From NCBI RefSeq assembly GCF_022346925.1, contig NZ_JAKRNJ010000003.1, positions 1 through 64,000 of the forward strand: a stretch of DNA of 64,000 bases. The letters are read 5' to 3'. Shown piece by piece: positions 27,794 through 36,769 of this stretch. The DNA comes from Microvirga sp. ACRRW. GTDB lineage: Bacteria > Pseudomonadota > Alphaproteobacteria > Rhizobiales > Beijerinckiaceae. Below the pieces are notes generated by a model that had not been told where the DNA came from, searched no databases, and saw only the letters and a list, made by a program, of their open reading frames with translations. A program made the translations under genes and the position numbers. The number at the start of each line of letters is the position of its first letter. Position 1 is the stretch's first letter.

Positions 27794-28516
27794 TTATTCA
27801 GGACGATGCCAGACGCGCAACGGGCCGATGGGCCGGAAACCATTCCTGCAAGCGGCGTCCAGGTCTTCCCCACGCTCATAGCCAACCAGAGGACAATCTG
27901 GGAAGCTCTCGTCAGCACACCCGATCAAGGCCTGCCAGACGGCATCCGTATCGGCTCCAACCGTGAAAACATTAGACAAGCCCACTACGCCTGCAGCCTC
28001 CGAGAGAATGCCTCCGCCGATGATCGTGCCTGATCGTTCGACCTGCACGAAACGAAGAGCAGGCTCTCGCAGGAGGGTGGATTTGAACGGAATATCGGCG
28101 GGTGAAACTCCCTCATTCCAGGCTTGAGACCAGATAACCAGCTCCGTCTCGTTGCGTATAATCCGAGCGGCGACGCCAAGATGAGAGTGATGTTCGGCAA
28201 GAGGATCGCAAGAGATCCACTCCGCATCGAACAGCTTCGTGAAACCAAGCGCAGCCAGATCGATGCAGGCGAAGCTGTCCTTCACCGCCCACCCACGTCC
28301 AGAATGCTCAGCCATGGCCGCAGAAATGGAATCGAGGATATCAGCGTCTGCCGCCGGACCGACAAGCGTCACGGCATCGGGATAGAACCGGGGCGTGCCA
28401 TGCTGGTTGAGCCAAAGCCCATCGTGAAACTCGCCACCTCTTCCATTGGCGCGGCAGATGACATCGCACCATTCTGCATTGTTGCGCGCCGCCAGCGCGA
28501 CAAGCTCTTTTCTCAT
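27794..28516 (-). CDS. GNAT-like acetyltransferase domain protein (putative)
   Basis: 240 residues. The C-terminal half has a GNAT-like pattern: VERSGTIIGGGILSEAAGVVGLSNVF (strands beta-4/5) then DCPLVGYERGEDLDAACRNGFRPIGPLRVWHR, resembling motif B. The N-terminal half (WCDVICRANGRGGEFHDGLW) is unrecognised and contains paired Cys residues. Starts 19 bases after the hemJ stop and is probably co-transcribed with it. Substrate unknown. Confidence 0.6.
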   Translation of the reverse strand: MRKELVALAARNNAEWCDVICRANGRGGEFHDGLWLNQHGTPRFYPDAVTLVGPAADADILDSISAAMAEHSGRGWAVKDSFACIDLAALGFTKLFDAEWISCDPLAEHHSHLGVAARIIRNETELVIWSQAWNEGVSPADIPFKSTLLREPALRFVQVERSGTIIGGGILSEAAGVVGLSNVFTVGADTDAVWQALIGCADESFPDCPLVGYERGEDLDAACRNGFRPIGPLRVWHRPE

Positions 28517-28535
28517 CGCGCCGCCGACAGCCGCC

Positions 28536-28961
28536 TTAGAACGGCTTCACGATCACGAGGATCACGATGCCGATCATCAGCACCGTCGGCACCTCGTTGA
28601 GGATACGGTAGTACTTCGCGGGCTTGGTGTTCTTGTCGGCGGCGAAGTCTTTCAGGCGGCGCACATAGACGCCATGCAGGCCGGACATGATCAGCACGAG
28701 GGCGATCTTGGCGTGCATCCAGCCGGAAACGTACCAGCCGCCGTCCCAGAGCAGGTAGAGGCCGAGCACCCAGGTGACGATCATGGCTGGGTTGATGATC
28801 GCCTTCAGCAGACGCCGCTCCATGATCTTGAAGGTCTCGGACTGGATCGAGCCCCTCGGCGTATCCGCGTGATAAACGAAGAGGCGCGGCAGATAGAGCA
28901 TGCCCGCCATCCAGGCGACGACGGCAATGACATGAAACGCTTTCAGCCACAAATACAACAT
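28536..28961 (-). CDS. hemJ: Protoporphyrinogen oxidase HemJ
   Basis: 141 residues with four hydrophobic segments. HemJ signatures are WLKAFHVIAVVAWMAGMLYLPRLFVYH (the conserved His coordinates heme), LKAIINPAMIVTWVLGLYLLW, WMHAKIALVLIMSGLHG and the closing RILNEVPTVLMIGIVILVIVKPF. It oxidises protoporphyrinogen IX to protoporphyrin IX at the inner membrane. It begins one base after the hemE stop, so both heme steps are in one operon. Confidence 0.95.
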   Translation of the reverse strand: MLYLWLKAFHVIAVVAWMAGMLYLPRLFVYHADTPRGSIQSETFKIMERRLLKAIINPAMIVTWVLGLYLLWDGGWYVSGWMHAKIALVLIMSGLHGVYVRRLKDFAADKNTKPAKYYRILNEVPTVLMIGIVILVIVKPF

Positions 28962-28962
28962 C

Positions 28963-30000
28963 TTAGGCCCCCCGGACGCGAGCGATCATCTGCTCGACAT
29001 GCGCGATCGGCGTCTCCGGCAGGATGCCGTGGCCGAGATTGAAGATATGCGGACGGCCGCGCACGGCCTGCAGAATGTGATCGACGCCATCCTCCAGCGG
29101 CTTACCCCCGGCAATCAGGGCCAGCGGATCGAGATTACCCTGGGTCGCGACCGTGCCCGGCAGGGTCGGCAGCACCAGAGCCGGATCGAGGGTCCAGTCC
29201 AGCGCCAGCGCATCGCCGATCCCGGCAGCGGCAAAGCGATGGAGATTGGCTCCGCCGCCACGCACGAAGACGATGACCTTGGCCTGGGGCCGGGCGGCCT
29301 TCAGCCCTTCGACCATCTTCCGGATCGGGTTGAGGGAGAGCCGGTCGAACAGAGCCGGCGGCAGGGCTGAGCCAAAGCTCTCGAAAATCTGGACGGCTTC
29401 CGCGCCCGCATCGATCTGGCGGATGAGATAGGCGGTCGAGGCCCGAACCAGCTTCTCGATCAGCGCATCCATGAAGGCCGGATCGCGATAGGCGGTGAGC
29501 CGGGCAGGCGCCTGGTCCGGGGTGCCCTTCCCCGCGATCATGTAGCTCGCCACCGTCCAGGGTGCCCCGCAGAAGCCGAGAAGGGTGGTTTCCTTCGGCA
29601 GCGACTGCCTCAGGCGGTCAAGGGTTTCGAAGACGGGCTCAAGCCGCTCCAGCGGCAGCTCATCGGCAAGCCTCGAAAAATCCTTTTCCGAAGTTACCGG
29701 ATCGAGCTTCGGACCCTCGTTCTCAACGAAGCGCACGTCCTGACCCAACGCATGGGGAATGACCAGGATATCGGAAAACAGGATCGAGGCATCGAAGCCG
29801 AACCTTTTGATCGGCTGTAGCGTTACTTCCTCGGCAAGCCTCGGCGTGTAGCAGAGATCGAGAAAGGAACCTGCTTGTTTCCGGGTCTCCCGGTATTCCG
29901 GCAGATAACGGCCTGCCTGCCGCATGATCCAGATCGGCAAGGGCCAGACCGGCTCGCCGTTCAGCACGCGGAGGATCGCTTTGGTGGGACGCTCGCTCAC
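28963..30000 (-). CDS. hemE: Uroporphyrinogen decarboxylase
   Basis: 345 residues. The N-terminal signature PIWIMRQAGRYLPEYRETR, DILVIPHALGQDVRFVENEGP, GFCGAPWTVASYMIAG and the C-terminal HIFNLGHGILPETPIAHVEQMI are diagnostic. It decarboxylates four acetates of uroporphyrinogen III. The GTG start follows GGAGAAGG at a 3-base distance; the 33-codon upstream extension into the origin region was rejected. Its 5' end borders the putative replication origin, as in Caulobacter. Confidence 0.97.
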   Translation of the reverse strand: MSERPTKAILRVLNGEPVWPLPIWIMRQAGRYLPEYRETRKQAGSFLDLCYTPRLAEEVTLQPIKRFGFDASILFSDILVIPHALGQDVRFVENEGPKLDPVTSEKDFSRLADELPLERLEPVFETLDRLRQSLPKETTLLGFCGAPWTVASYMIAGKGTPDQAPARLTAYRDPAFMDALIEKLVRASTAYLIRQIDAGAEAVQIFESFGSALPPALFDRLSLNPIRKMVEGLKAARPQAKVIVFVRGGGANLHRFAAAGIGDALALDWTLDPALVLPTLPGTVATQGNLDPLALIAGGKPLEDGVDHILQAVRGRPHIFNLGHGILPETPIAHVEQMIARVRGA

Positions 30001-30112
30001 AGGCCTTCTCCAATAAAGAAGAATTCTTGAATCTAAGAATCTGCTGTTTCTCTTGGGCCGTGAATCGCAAAGCCGCAACCCCGTCCACAACCCTTCCACA
30101 TCGCCCAGGCCG

Positions 30113-30128
30113 TTAACTGTTCATTAAC
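30113..30128. promoter_or_regulatory. CtrA-type binding site 1 in putative oriC
   Basis: TTAACTGTTCATTAAC matches TTAA-N7-TTAAC exactly. In Caulobacter such sites let phosphorylated CtrA silence the origin. Confidence 0.75.
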
Positions 30129-30171
30129 GATTGAGGCGAGGCTGCCCCATTCCTTTCCGAATTCTTAAACC

Positions 30172-30187
30172 TTAACAGCCCGTTAAC
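30172..30187. promoter_or_regulatory. CtrA-type binding site 2 in putative oriC
   Basis: TTAACAGCCCGTTAAC is a second exact TTAA-N7-TTAAC match, 44 bases after the first. An extra TTAA half-site lies at 30165 and another at 30204. Confidence 0.75.
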
Positions 30188-30340
30188 GAATTTGAACGGA
30201 AGGTTAACATTGGACTCGGGGGTGATTCGTGCCGGATTCCCCCAAGCGTGAGAATTGAGACTCACACAGCCCGCTGCCCTGTTGAAGGTTCTCCCGGCAG
30301 ATCACAGCCCCCTTCAACTGGACCTCGGAAAGCAAGCGTT

Positions 30341-30349
30341 CTATCCACA
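30341..30349 (+). promoter_or_regulatory. DnaA-box-like 9-mer in putative oriC
   Basis: CTATCCACA has one mismatch to the consensus TTATCCACA and is followed by an AT-rich TTTATC. Other candidates in the gap are weaker. Confidence 0.5.
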
Positions 30350-30411
30350 TTTATCGACTCCTATACCGACCCCTGCGCATCGATGAGACGCGCGAGCCTG
30401 GGAGATCCGCC

Positions 30412-31245
30412 GTGGCGGGACGCAGCTACTTTCATCTCCATCTCGTCTCCGACTCGACGGGCGAAACCCTGATCACCGTCGCCCGTGCCGTCGTGGCGCA
30501 ATATGAAGGGGTGGCCGCTATCGAGCATGTTTATCCGCTGGTGCGCTCCGCCACGCAGCTCGAGCGGGTGCTGACCGAGATCGAAACCGCGCCGGGCATT
30601 GTGCTCTACACTCTCGTGGACAGCGACTTGACGACCCGCCTGGAAGAGGTCTGCCGTGCCACCGGTTCGCCCTATCTTTCCGTGCTCGCGCCCGTGCACC
30701 AGATGATCTCGTCCTATCTCGGCACGCATTCGACCGCCCGGCCCGGCGCGCAGCACATGCTGAACGCGGAATATTTCAAGCGCATCGACGCCATGAACTT
30801 CACCCTCCTCCATGACGATGGGCACCTGCCCGACGATCTGAACGAGGCTGATGTGATCCTCATGGGCGTGAGCCGCACCTCGAAGACGCCGACGGCGATC
30901 TATCTCGCCAATCGTGGGTTGAAGACGGCCAATTTTCCTCTCGTTCCGGGAATGCCCCTGCCGCCGAAACTGGAGGGGACGAGAAAAGCCCTCATCGTCG
31001 GCCTCGTGGCGACGCCGGAACGCATCGTGCAGATCCGGCAGAACAGACTGCTCAGCCTGAAGGCGGATGACGATACAGCTTACGTGGACCGCGATGCGGT
31101 GGCGGAGGAAATCGCGGCCTCGCGGCGGCTTTTCGCGCGCCATGGCTGGCCGGTCATCGACGTGACGCGCCGCTCCATCGAGGAGACGGCGGCAGCCATC
31201 ATCGATCTTTACCGCGACCATCGCCTGAAATTCATCGCGGAGTAA
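30412..31245 (+). CDS. Pyruvate,phosphate dikinase / PEP synthase regulatory protein (DUF299)
   Basis: 277 residues, GTG start. Bifunctional ADP-dependent kinase and Pi-dependent phosphorylase that inactivates and reactivates PPDK or PEP synthase. The N-terminus [20 protein letters not shown] and the P-loop-like [18 protein letters not shown] are diagnostic, as is [18 protein letters not shown]. This is the RP001 homologue that flanks the origin in Caulobacter. It heads the chain with maf, aroE, coaE and dnaQ. Confidence 0.95.
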   Translation: MAGRSYFHLHLVSDSTGETLITVARAVVAQYEGVAAIEHVYPLVRSATQLERVLTEIETAPGIVLYTLVDSDLTTRLEEVCRATGSPYLSVLAPVHQMISSYLGTHSTARPGAQHMLNAEYFKRIDAMNFTLLHDDGHLPDDLNEADVILMGVSRTSKTPTAIYLANRGLKTANFPLVPGMPLPPKLEGTRKALIVGLVATPERIVQIRQNRLLSLKADDDTAYVDRDAVAEEIAASRRLFARHGWPVIDVTRRSIEETAAAIIDLYRDHRLKFIAE

Positions 31246-31249
31246 ATTC

Positions 31250-31867
31250 ATGCCCGCACTCTGGAGCCCAACGGAGAAACTGCTTCTTGCGTCCACCAGC
31301 ACGACACGTCTCACCCTGCTCGTGAGCGCGGGATTGTTCGTCGAGACCCAGAGTCCGAATGTGGACGAGCGCGCGATTGAACAAGCAGCGCAAAGCGAAA
31401 AGCTCGATCCACCCGGGTTGGCCGCGCGCCTCGCCGCCGAGAAGGCGCTGGCTGTCAGCCTTCGCCATCCGGAGCGCGTCGTGCTTGGCGCCGACCAGGT
31501 GCTCGCCTGCGGGGGCAAGGTGTTTCACAAGGCGGAGGATCGCGAGGCCGCGCACCGACAGCTGCAGGCGTTGTCTGGGAAAAGCCATTCGCTCCATTCC
31601 GCCGGCGCCATCGCCATCGGCGGCAAGGTGGTGGAGAGCTTCGTTGCAACCGCTACCCTCACCATGCGCCCACTGACCAATGATGCCATCGACCTCTATC
31701 TCGAACTTGCGGGGCCTGATGTGCTCCACAGCGTCGGCATTTATCAGTACGAGGGTTTTGGGGTTCACCTGTTCGAATCCGTGGAGGGCGATCACTCCAC
31801 CATTCTGGGGCTTCCCCTGCTCCCGCTTCTGTCCGCTCTGCGCCGTCTCGGCTGCCTTGCGCTTTAG
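31250..31867 (+). CDS. maf: Maf-family nucleotide pyrophosphatase
   Basis: 205 residues. The N-terminal signature LLLASTSTTRLTLLVSAGL, the SPNVDERAIE motif, VLGADQVLACGGKV and the C-terminal YQYEGFGVHLFESVEGDHST place it in the Maf/HAM1-like house-cleaning pyrophosphatases, probably acting on modified or canonical dTTP/UTP/CTP. It begins 4 bases after the DUF299 gene and precedes aroE by 12 bases. Confidence 0.92.
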   Translation: MPALWSPTEKLLLASTSTTRLTLLVSAGLFVETQSPNVDERAIEQAAQSEKLDPPGLAARLAAEKALAVSLRHPERVVLGADQVLACGGKVFHKAEDREAAHRQLQALSGKSHSLHSAGAIAIGGKVVESFVATATLTMRPLTNDAIDLYLELAGPDVLHSVGIYQYEGFGVHLFESVEGDHSTILGLPLLPLLSALRRLGCLAL

Positions 31868-31879
31868 GATCCTTAAGTC

Positions 31880-32728
31880 ATGACCAAGGCCTTCATCGTT
31901 GGCCATCCCATCAAGCATTCCCGCTCGCCGCTCATCCATGGGTTTTGGCTGAAAACACACGGCATCGCGGGCTCCTATGAACGCATCGACGTGGAGTCTG
32001 TGAACTTCGGTGATTTCTTGAAGAGCTTTCATGAGCAGGGCTTTGCCGGCGGCAACGTCACGATCCCGCACAAGGAAGCGGCTTTTTCCGGCGTTGCGCG
32101 CAGGACGGAACGCGCCGAGCGATTGAAAGCAGTCAACACGGTCTGGATCGAGAACGGCGTGCTGTGGGGCGACAACACGGATGTGCTCGGCTTCATGACC
32201 AATCTCGACCTCAGCTTGGGGACAGGCTGGGAACAGCATGTGGATAACGCGCTCATTCTCGGTGCGGGCGGTGCTGCGCGCGGCATTGTCGCGGGGCTTC
32301 AGGATCGTTCCTTAAAGCGCATTTTCATCGCCAACCGCACCATTGCGAAGGCCGAGGACATCGTGCGCGATTTCCAACGCTACAGCGCGGTCGAACTCGT
32401 TGCGCTCGCCTGGGACGATCTCGATTCCGCGCTCGGGCAGTCGCAGCTCATCGTCAACACCACGTCGCTGGGCATGGCGGGTCAGCCGCCGCTCAATCTC
32501 GATCTCGCAAAAGCGCCGGGCAACGCCATTGTCTCCGACATCGTCTATGTGCCGCTGAAAACGCCGCTGCTGGCGGCTGCCGAAGCGCATGGGCTGCGCA
32601 TTGTCGACGGGTTGGGAATGCTGCTGCACCAGGCGGTGCCGGGTTTCGAGCGCTGGTTCGGCGTGCGGCCTGAAGTGACGCCGGACTTGCGCGCGCTCAT
32701 CGTTGCCGATCTCGAGTCTTCGAAATGA
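31880..32728 (+). CDS. aroE: Shikimate dehydrogenase
   Basis: 282 residues. NADPH-dependent reduction of 3-dehydroshikimate. Substrate-binding Ser14 and Ser16 sit in [10 protein letters not shown]. The catalytic pair Lys65 ([11 protein letters not shown]) and Asp101 (GDNTDVLGF) is intact. The dinucleotide loop is [16 protein letters not shown], with IANRTIAKA for NADPH. The stop overlaps the coaE start by 4 bases. Confidence 0.96.
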   Translation: MTKAFIVGHPIKHSRSPLIHGFWLKTHGIAGSYERIDVESVNFGDFLKSFHEQGFAGGNVTIPHKEAAFSGVARRTERAERLKAVNTVWIENGVLWGDNTDVLGFMTNLDLSLGTGWEQHVDNALILGAGGAARGIVAGLQDRSLKRIFIANRTIAKAEDIVRDFQRYSAVELVALAWDDLDSALGQSQLIVNTTSLGMAGQPPLNLDLAKAPGNAIVSDIVYVPLKTPLLAAAEAHGLRIVDGLGMLLHQAVPGFERWFGVRPEVTPDLRALIVADLESSK

Positions 32729-33330
32729 CCTTCGTGCTCGGCCTCACCGGCTCCATCGGCATGGGAAAATCGGCGACCGCCGATCTCTTCCGGCGGCTCG
32801 GCGTTCCGGTGCACGATGCGGATGCCGCCGTCCACGCGCTCTATCGCGGGCGCGCAGCAGCGCTGATCGGGAAGGCCTTTCCTGGCACAGTTACCGACGG
32901 CATGGTGGATCGCCGCAAGCTCGGTGCGGTCGTGCTGGGTGATTCCCAAAAAATGAAGCAGCTTGAAGCCATCGTGCATCCGCTGGTGCGCGAGGAAGAG
33001 CAGTATTTCCTGTCCTCCGTCACGACGAACATCGCCGTGCTCGACATTCCGCTGCTGTTCGAAACCGGCGGCGAAAAGCGCTGCGACGCGGTGCTGGTGG
33101 TGACCGCGCCTGCGGAGGTGCAGCGTCAACGGGTCATGGCGCGCGATGGCATGACGGAGGAGACATTTCGTGCGATCCTGGCTAAACAGATGCCGGATGC
33201 GGACAAGCGTGCCCGCGCGCATTTCCTGGTCGATACCAGCCGTGGTTTCGATTCCGCGAAGGCGCAGGTGCAATCCATTCTCGCCTGTCTCGCCGGACGA
33301 CCGGGCCGCCGTAAATTTGTGAGTGTTTGA
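32725..33330 (+). CDS. coaE: Dephospho-CoA kinase
   Basis: 201 residues. P-loop [17 protein letters not shown] at the N-terminus, the [10 protein letters not shown] substrate region, and the lid segment [15 protein letters not shown]. Final step of coenzyme A synthesis. Together with coaA in this window it gives the first and last CoA enzymes. Coupled to aroE upstream and 2 bases from dnaQ downstream. Confidence 0.95.
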   Translation: MTFVLGLTGSIGMGKSATADLFRRLGVPVHDADAAVHALYRGRAAALIGKAFPGTVTDGMVDRRKLGAVVLGDSQKMKQLEAIVHPLVREEEQYFLSSVTTNIAVLDIPLLFETGGEKRCDAVLVVTAPAEVQRQRVMARDGMTEETFRAILAKQMPDADKRARAHFLVDTSRGFDSAKAQVQSILACLAGRPGRRKFVSV

Positions 33331-33332
33331 CG

Positions 33333-34058
33333 ATGTTGCGTGAGATTGTTCTCGATACCGAAACTACCGGCACCGATCACGCCAAGGGCGACCGGATCGT
33401 CGAAATCGGCTGCGTCGAGCTGCTCAATCATATTCCCACCGGCAAGACCTATCACGTTTACATCAACCCGGAATTCCCGGTTCATCCCGGCGCGCTCGCC
33501 GTGCACGGATTGAGCAACGAGTTTCTCGCCGACAAGCCGGTCTTCGCCGCTATTGCGGACGAGTTCTACGACTTCATCCGCGACGGTCGTCTCGTCATTC
33601 ACAACGCGCCCTTCGATATCGGCTTCATCAACGCCGAATTCGCGCGCACCGGCCATCCGCAGCTCAATCTGCCGGATGCGGTCGACACGCTCATCATGGC
33701 GCGCCGCAAGCATCCGGGTGCCGCGAACAATCTCGATGCGCTCTGCTCGCGCTACGGCATCGACAATTCCAAGCGCACCAAGCACGGCGCGCTGCTCGAC
33801 TCCGAAATTCTCGCGGAAGTCTATATCGAGCTGATCGGCGGACGGCAGGTCGGCTTCGATCTCGCCGCACAGCCCATGAAGGGCGGCGGCTCTTCCGCGC
33901 GCGGGGATACAGATGCATCGCGCGAGGCAAAACCACGCCCCATGATCTCTCGCCTCACGGATGAAGAGCGCGCAGCCCATGCGGCCTTCATCGAGCAGCT
34001 CGGCGCGAACGCGCTCTGGCGCGAATATCTCGGCGAAACTTCGCCGGAAGCGTCGTAA
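33333..34058 (+). CDS. dnaQ: DNA polymerase III epsilon subunit (proofreading exonuclease)
   Basis: 241 residues. DEDDh exonuclease: Asp8 and Glu10 in IVLDTETTGTD, the middle Asp in IHNAPFDIGFINAEF, and His/Asp in KHGALLDSEILAEVY. The C-terminal tail (SARGDTDASREAKPRPMISR) should bind the alpha subunit. The ATG at MLREIV was chosen over a TTG two codons upstream. The conserved maf-aroE-coaE-dnaQ order supports it. Confidence 0.95.
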   Translation: MLREIVLDTETTGTDHAKGDRIVEIGCVELLNHIPTGKTYHVYINPEFPVHPGALAVHGLSNEFLADKPVFAAIADEFYDFIRDGRLVIHNAPFDIGFINAEFARTGHPQLNLPDAVDTLIMARRKHPGAANNLDALCSRYGIDNSKRTKHGALLDSEILAEVYIELIGGRQVGFDLAAQPMKGGGSSARGDTDASREAKPRPMISRLTDEERAAHAAFIEQLGANALWREYLGETSPEAS

Positions 34059-34073
34059 GCAACCCGCTCAAAC

Positions 34074-34104
34074 AAAAAGGCGGAGCAGTTGCCCGCTCCG
34101 CCTT
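34074..34104 (-). terminator. Terminator between convergent dnaQ and secB
   Basis: GGCGGAGC / GCTCCGCC perfect 8-bp stem with an 8-base loop, flanked on the left by A5, so the minus strand reads into T5 (end of secB). It can also act on dnaQ transcripts. Confidence 0.82.
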
Positions 34105-34127
34105 CGATCTGAAAAACCAAAACCGTC

Positions 34128-34613
34128 TTACGACAGGGTCTGGCCGCCCTGCTGGCCCTGCATCTCGGCCGCGCGCTGGCGGTAGAGAGCCACGAAGTCG
34201 ATCGGGTCGATGTAAAGGGGCGGGAAGCCGCCGCTGCGCACCGCGTCGGCCACCATGTGGCGGGCGAAGGGGAAGAGCAGGCGCGGGCACTCGATCATCA
34301 CCACCGGATGAAGCTGATCGGCGGGGATGTTCTGCACGCGGAACACGCCGGAATAGGTGAGCTCGAAAGCGAACAGCACATCGTTACCGACCTTGGCATC
34401 GCCCTCAAGGGTAAGGTCGACTTCGAAATCGGCCTCGGCCAGCTGCTTGGCGTTCACATTGACCTGCAGGTTGATCTGCGGGCCTTCCGCCTGCTGCTGC
34501 AGGGAGCGGGGAGCATTGGGATTCTCGAACGAGAAATCCTTGCAGTACTGAGCGAGGGCGTTCAGCGCGGGTGCGCCGCCGGGCGCTCCGTTGTTTGCCG
34601 GGTTGTCGGCCAT
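34128..34613 (-). CDS. secB: Protein-export chaperone SecB
   Basis: 161 residues. Cytoplasmic holdase that delivers preproteins to SecA. The family core is clear: [83 protein letters not shown]. The start at MADNPANNG was chosen; 28 extra codons upstream lack family conservation. It is divergent from the Tim44-domain gene across 264 bases. Confidence 0.96.
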   Translation of the reverse strand: MADNPANNGAPGGAPALNALAQYCKDFSFENPNAPRSLQQQAEGPQINLQVNVNAKQLAEADFEVDLTLEGDAKVGNDVLFAFELTYSGVFRVQNIPADQLHPVVMIECPRLLFPFARHMVADAVRSGGFPPLYIDPIDFVALYRQRAAEMQGQQGGQTLS

Positions 34614-34877
34614 GGTTTCGTGCTCCGAAGAGAGGTCAATCGGTCGACCCGGACGGGGCGCTTCATGGATGAAGGCACCTGATCGGCAACGGGCCACGGA
34701 TTCCCCGCGCTATCATGTTTCCGGCTCGGGTGGCAAGATTTGCGCGTCTCCTTCGCTTGTCGCGGGGAGAGGTGGATGTTACGACCGGAACACCCCATAT
34801 GCAAAGAACACATCCTTCCACTTCGGGGTAATGCCCGGCGCCAGCTGGGTTTCCGGCAGGCTGACAACGGATCGACG

Positions 34878-35600
34878 ATGCAGGATTCCTTCGACATCAC
34901 GACCCTTATTTTCATCGTACTCGCCATCTTCGTGATCTGGCGTCTCCGCTCCGTGCTCGGTCAGAAGACCGGCAGCGAGCAGCCCCCCTTCGATCCGCTC
35001 TCGCGCCGCGATGCACCCCTGCGTCCCGGCAATCCGAACCCTGAGCCCGATCACAATGTGGTGCGCCTTCCCGGCGCCAACGGCGCCCGTCCTGCGCCTG
35101 AGGTTCAGACAGCCGAGCGCTGGAAGGGCTTTGCCGAGCCCGGCACGCCCATGGCGGCAGCCCTCGACAGCATCGCCCGCGCCGAGCCTGGCTTTGATGC
35201 CGCAACCTTCCTGGAAGGGGCCAAGGGCGCCTACGAGATGATCGTCACCGGTTTCGCCATGGGCGACCGCAAGACGCTGAAGGATCTTCTCTCCCGCGAA
35301 GTCTATGAAGGTTTCGAACACGCCATCACGGAACGCGAGCAGCGGGCTGAGAAGGTCGAGACCACTTTCGTCTCCATCGACAAGGCCGAGATGGCCGGTG
35401 CCGAGGTTGTCGGCAAGACCGCGCAGATCGTGGTGCGTTTCGTCTCGCAGCTCATCACCGTGACCCGCGATGCATCCGGTACGGTCGTGGATGGAAGCCA
35501 GGATCAGGTGGCCGAGGTCACCGATGTATGGACCTTCGCACGCCAGCTCGGCAGCCGCGATCCCAACTGGCAGCTCATCGCAACCGAAGCGGGGCAATGA
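34878..35600 (+). CDS. Tim44/TimA domain membrane-anchored protein
   Basis: 240 residues. One N-terminal membrane anchor (TTLIFIVLAIFVIWRLRSVL), a low-complexity linker, then a Tim44-like domain (about 95-240) with FLEGAKGAYEMIVTGFAMGD, LKDLLSREVYEGFEHAI and DVWTFARQLGSRDPNWQLIATEAGQ. Bacterial TimA-like proteins sit in the inner membrane; their role is unclear. The domain and the secB-Tim44-mltA-smr order are widely conserved in this class. Its stop overlaps the mltA start. Confidence 0.9.
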   Translation: MQDSFDITTLIFIVLAIFVIWRLRSVLGQKTGSEQPPFDPLSRRDAPLRPGNPNPEPDHNVVRLPGANGARPAPEVQTAERWKGFAEPGTPMAAALDSIARAEPGFDAATFLEGAKGAYEMIVTGFAMGDRKTLKDLLSREVYEGFEHAITEREQRAEKVETTFVSIDKAEMAGAEVVGKTAQIVVRFVSQLITVTRDASGTVVDGSQDQVAEVTDVWTFARQLGSRDPNWQLIATEAGQ

Positions 35601-36769
35601 GGCATGCCGGGCGAGCCCTCCTCGCGTGCTTTCTCGCCTGGACACTGACCATGCCGGAGGCGGAGGCCGCATCTCGTCTGTCCGCTCAGGCGCGTCTTGA
35701 GGCACTGTCCTTCAAGGATCTCGCCGCTTGGGCGGAAGATGACCATGCCGCCGCCTTCAAGGCCTTCCTGCGCTCCTGCCGGGCGCTCGATTCGAGTTCC
35801 GCCGAATTGCGGCCCGCGCAAAAGCCTGACCGCCAGCTACTCCCCGTTTGCCGCGTAGCCCTCCAGCAAGAAAACCTGTCGCGCTCGGAAGCGCGACGGT
35901 TCTTCGAGGCGCATTTCCAGCCTTTCGCGGTCGTTCCCCACTCCGGCAAAGGCTTTCTCACCGGCTATTACGAACCCGAGTTCCAGGGCTCCCGCACGCT
36001 GGACTCCCGCTACAAGGTGCCCCTGCTCGGCAGGCCCGACGATCTCGTAACGATTGCCCAGGGGCAAAGCCTTCCCGGCATCGACAAGGGCCTCCAGGCC
36101 GCGCGGCGCTCGGGACAAGGCTATGAGCCCTATCCCGACCGGGCCGCCATCGAGGACGGTGCCCTGGGACCGCTCGCGAAGCCGCTCGTCTATCTCCGCG
36201 AGCCAGGCGAGGCTTTCATCATTCATGTGCAGGGCTCGTCGCGCATCCGCCTCACGGACGGCTCGGTGATGCGCGTGGCCTATGCGGGTCGCAACGGCCG
36301 TCCCTACACCTCCATCGGCAAGGTGCTGGTGCAGCGGGGCGAGATGGACCTCGAATCCATGACGCTCGCCAAGCTGATGGGCTGGCTGAAGGATAATCCC
36401 GGCCCCGCCCGGGACCTGATGCGGCAAAACCAATCCTACATTTTCTTCCGCGAAGCCGACGAGCTGGCGCCCGAGGACGGGCCCATCGGTGGCGCCGGCT
36501 TCCCACTGGTGCCGGGCCGTAGCCTTGCCGTCGATCGCGGGCTGTGGGGCTATGGCCTGCCCTTCTGGCTGGAGGGCGAATTGCCCTTCACCCTCGACAG
36601 GTCTGAGCCGCTGCGCCGCCTGATGATCGCGCAGGATACGGGCTCGGCCATCGTCGGGCCGGCCCGGGGCGATTTCTTCTTCGGTAGCGGAGAGGAAGCG
36701 GGTATCCGCGCCGGCCTTTTGCGCCATACGACGCGCTTCGTGGTGCTCAAGCCCAAAGCGAAGCCATGA
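35597..36769 (+). CDS. mltA: Membrane-bound lytic transglycosylase A
   Basis: 390 residues with a signal peptide (MRHAGRALLACFLAWTLTM then EAEA-A). The MltA barrel (FLTGYYEPEFQGSRTLDSRY; YLREPGEAFIIHVQGSSRIRL) is followed by the C-terminal 3D domain with its catalytic aspartate in IAQDTGSAIVGPARGDFFFG. It cleaves glycan strands to 1,6-anhydromuropeptides. No lipobox is evident, so it may be soluble periplasmic rather than a lipoprotein. ATGA overlaps link it to both neighbours. Confidence 0.94.
   Translation: MRHAGRALLACFLAWTLTMPEAEAASRLSAQARLEALSFKDLAAWAEDDHAAAFKAFLRSCRALDSSSAELRPAQKPDRQLLPVCRVALQQENLSRSEARRFFEAHFQPFAVVPHSGKGFLTGYYEPEFQGSRTLDSRYKVPLLGRPDDLVTIAQGQSLPGIDKGLQAARRSGQGYEPYPDRAAIEDGALGPLAKPLVYLREPGEAFIIHVQGSSRIRLTDGSVMRVAYAGRNGRPYTSIGKVLVQRGEMDLESMTLAKLMGWLKDNPGPARDLMRQNQSYIFFREADELAPEDGPIGGAGFPLVPGRSLAVDRGLWGYGLPFWLEGELPFTLDRSEPLRRLMIAQDTGSAIVGPARGDFFFGSGEEAGIRAGLLRHTTRFVVLKPKAKP

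Larger units (their letters stand above)
30001..30411. other. oriC: Putative chromosomal replication origin (oriC), hemE to kinase-regulator gap
   Basis: A 411-base gene-free gap between divergent hemE and the DUF299 gene (RP001 homologue), the same gap that holds Cori in Caulobacter and the origin in Sinorhizobium. It contains two perfect TTAA-N7-TTAAC sites, a further GGTTAAC, eight GANTC sites (30029, 30037, 30062, 30213, 30224, 30235, 30259, 30356), a DnaA-box-like CTATCCACA, and an AT-richer stretch at 30009-30056 with the palindrome AAGAATTCTT. It also must hold both divergent promoters. Position and motif content together are strong; no replication data exist here. Confidence 0.78.
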
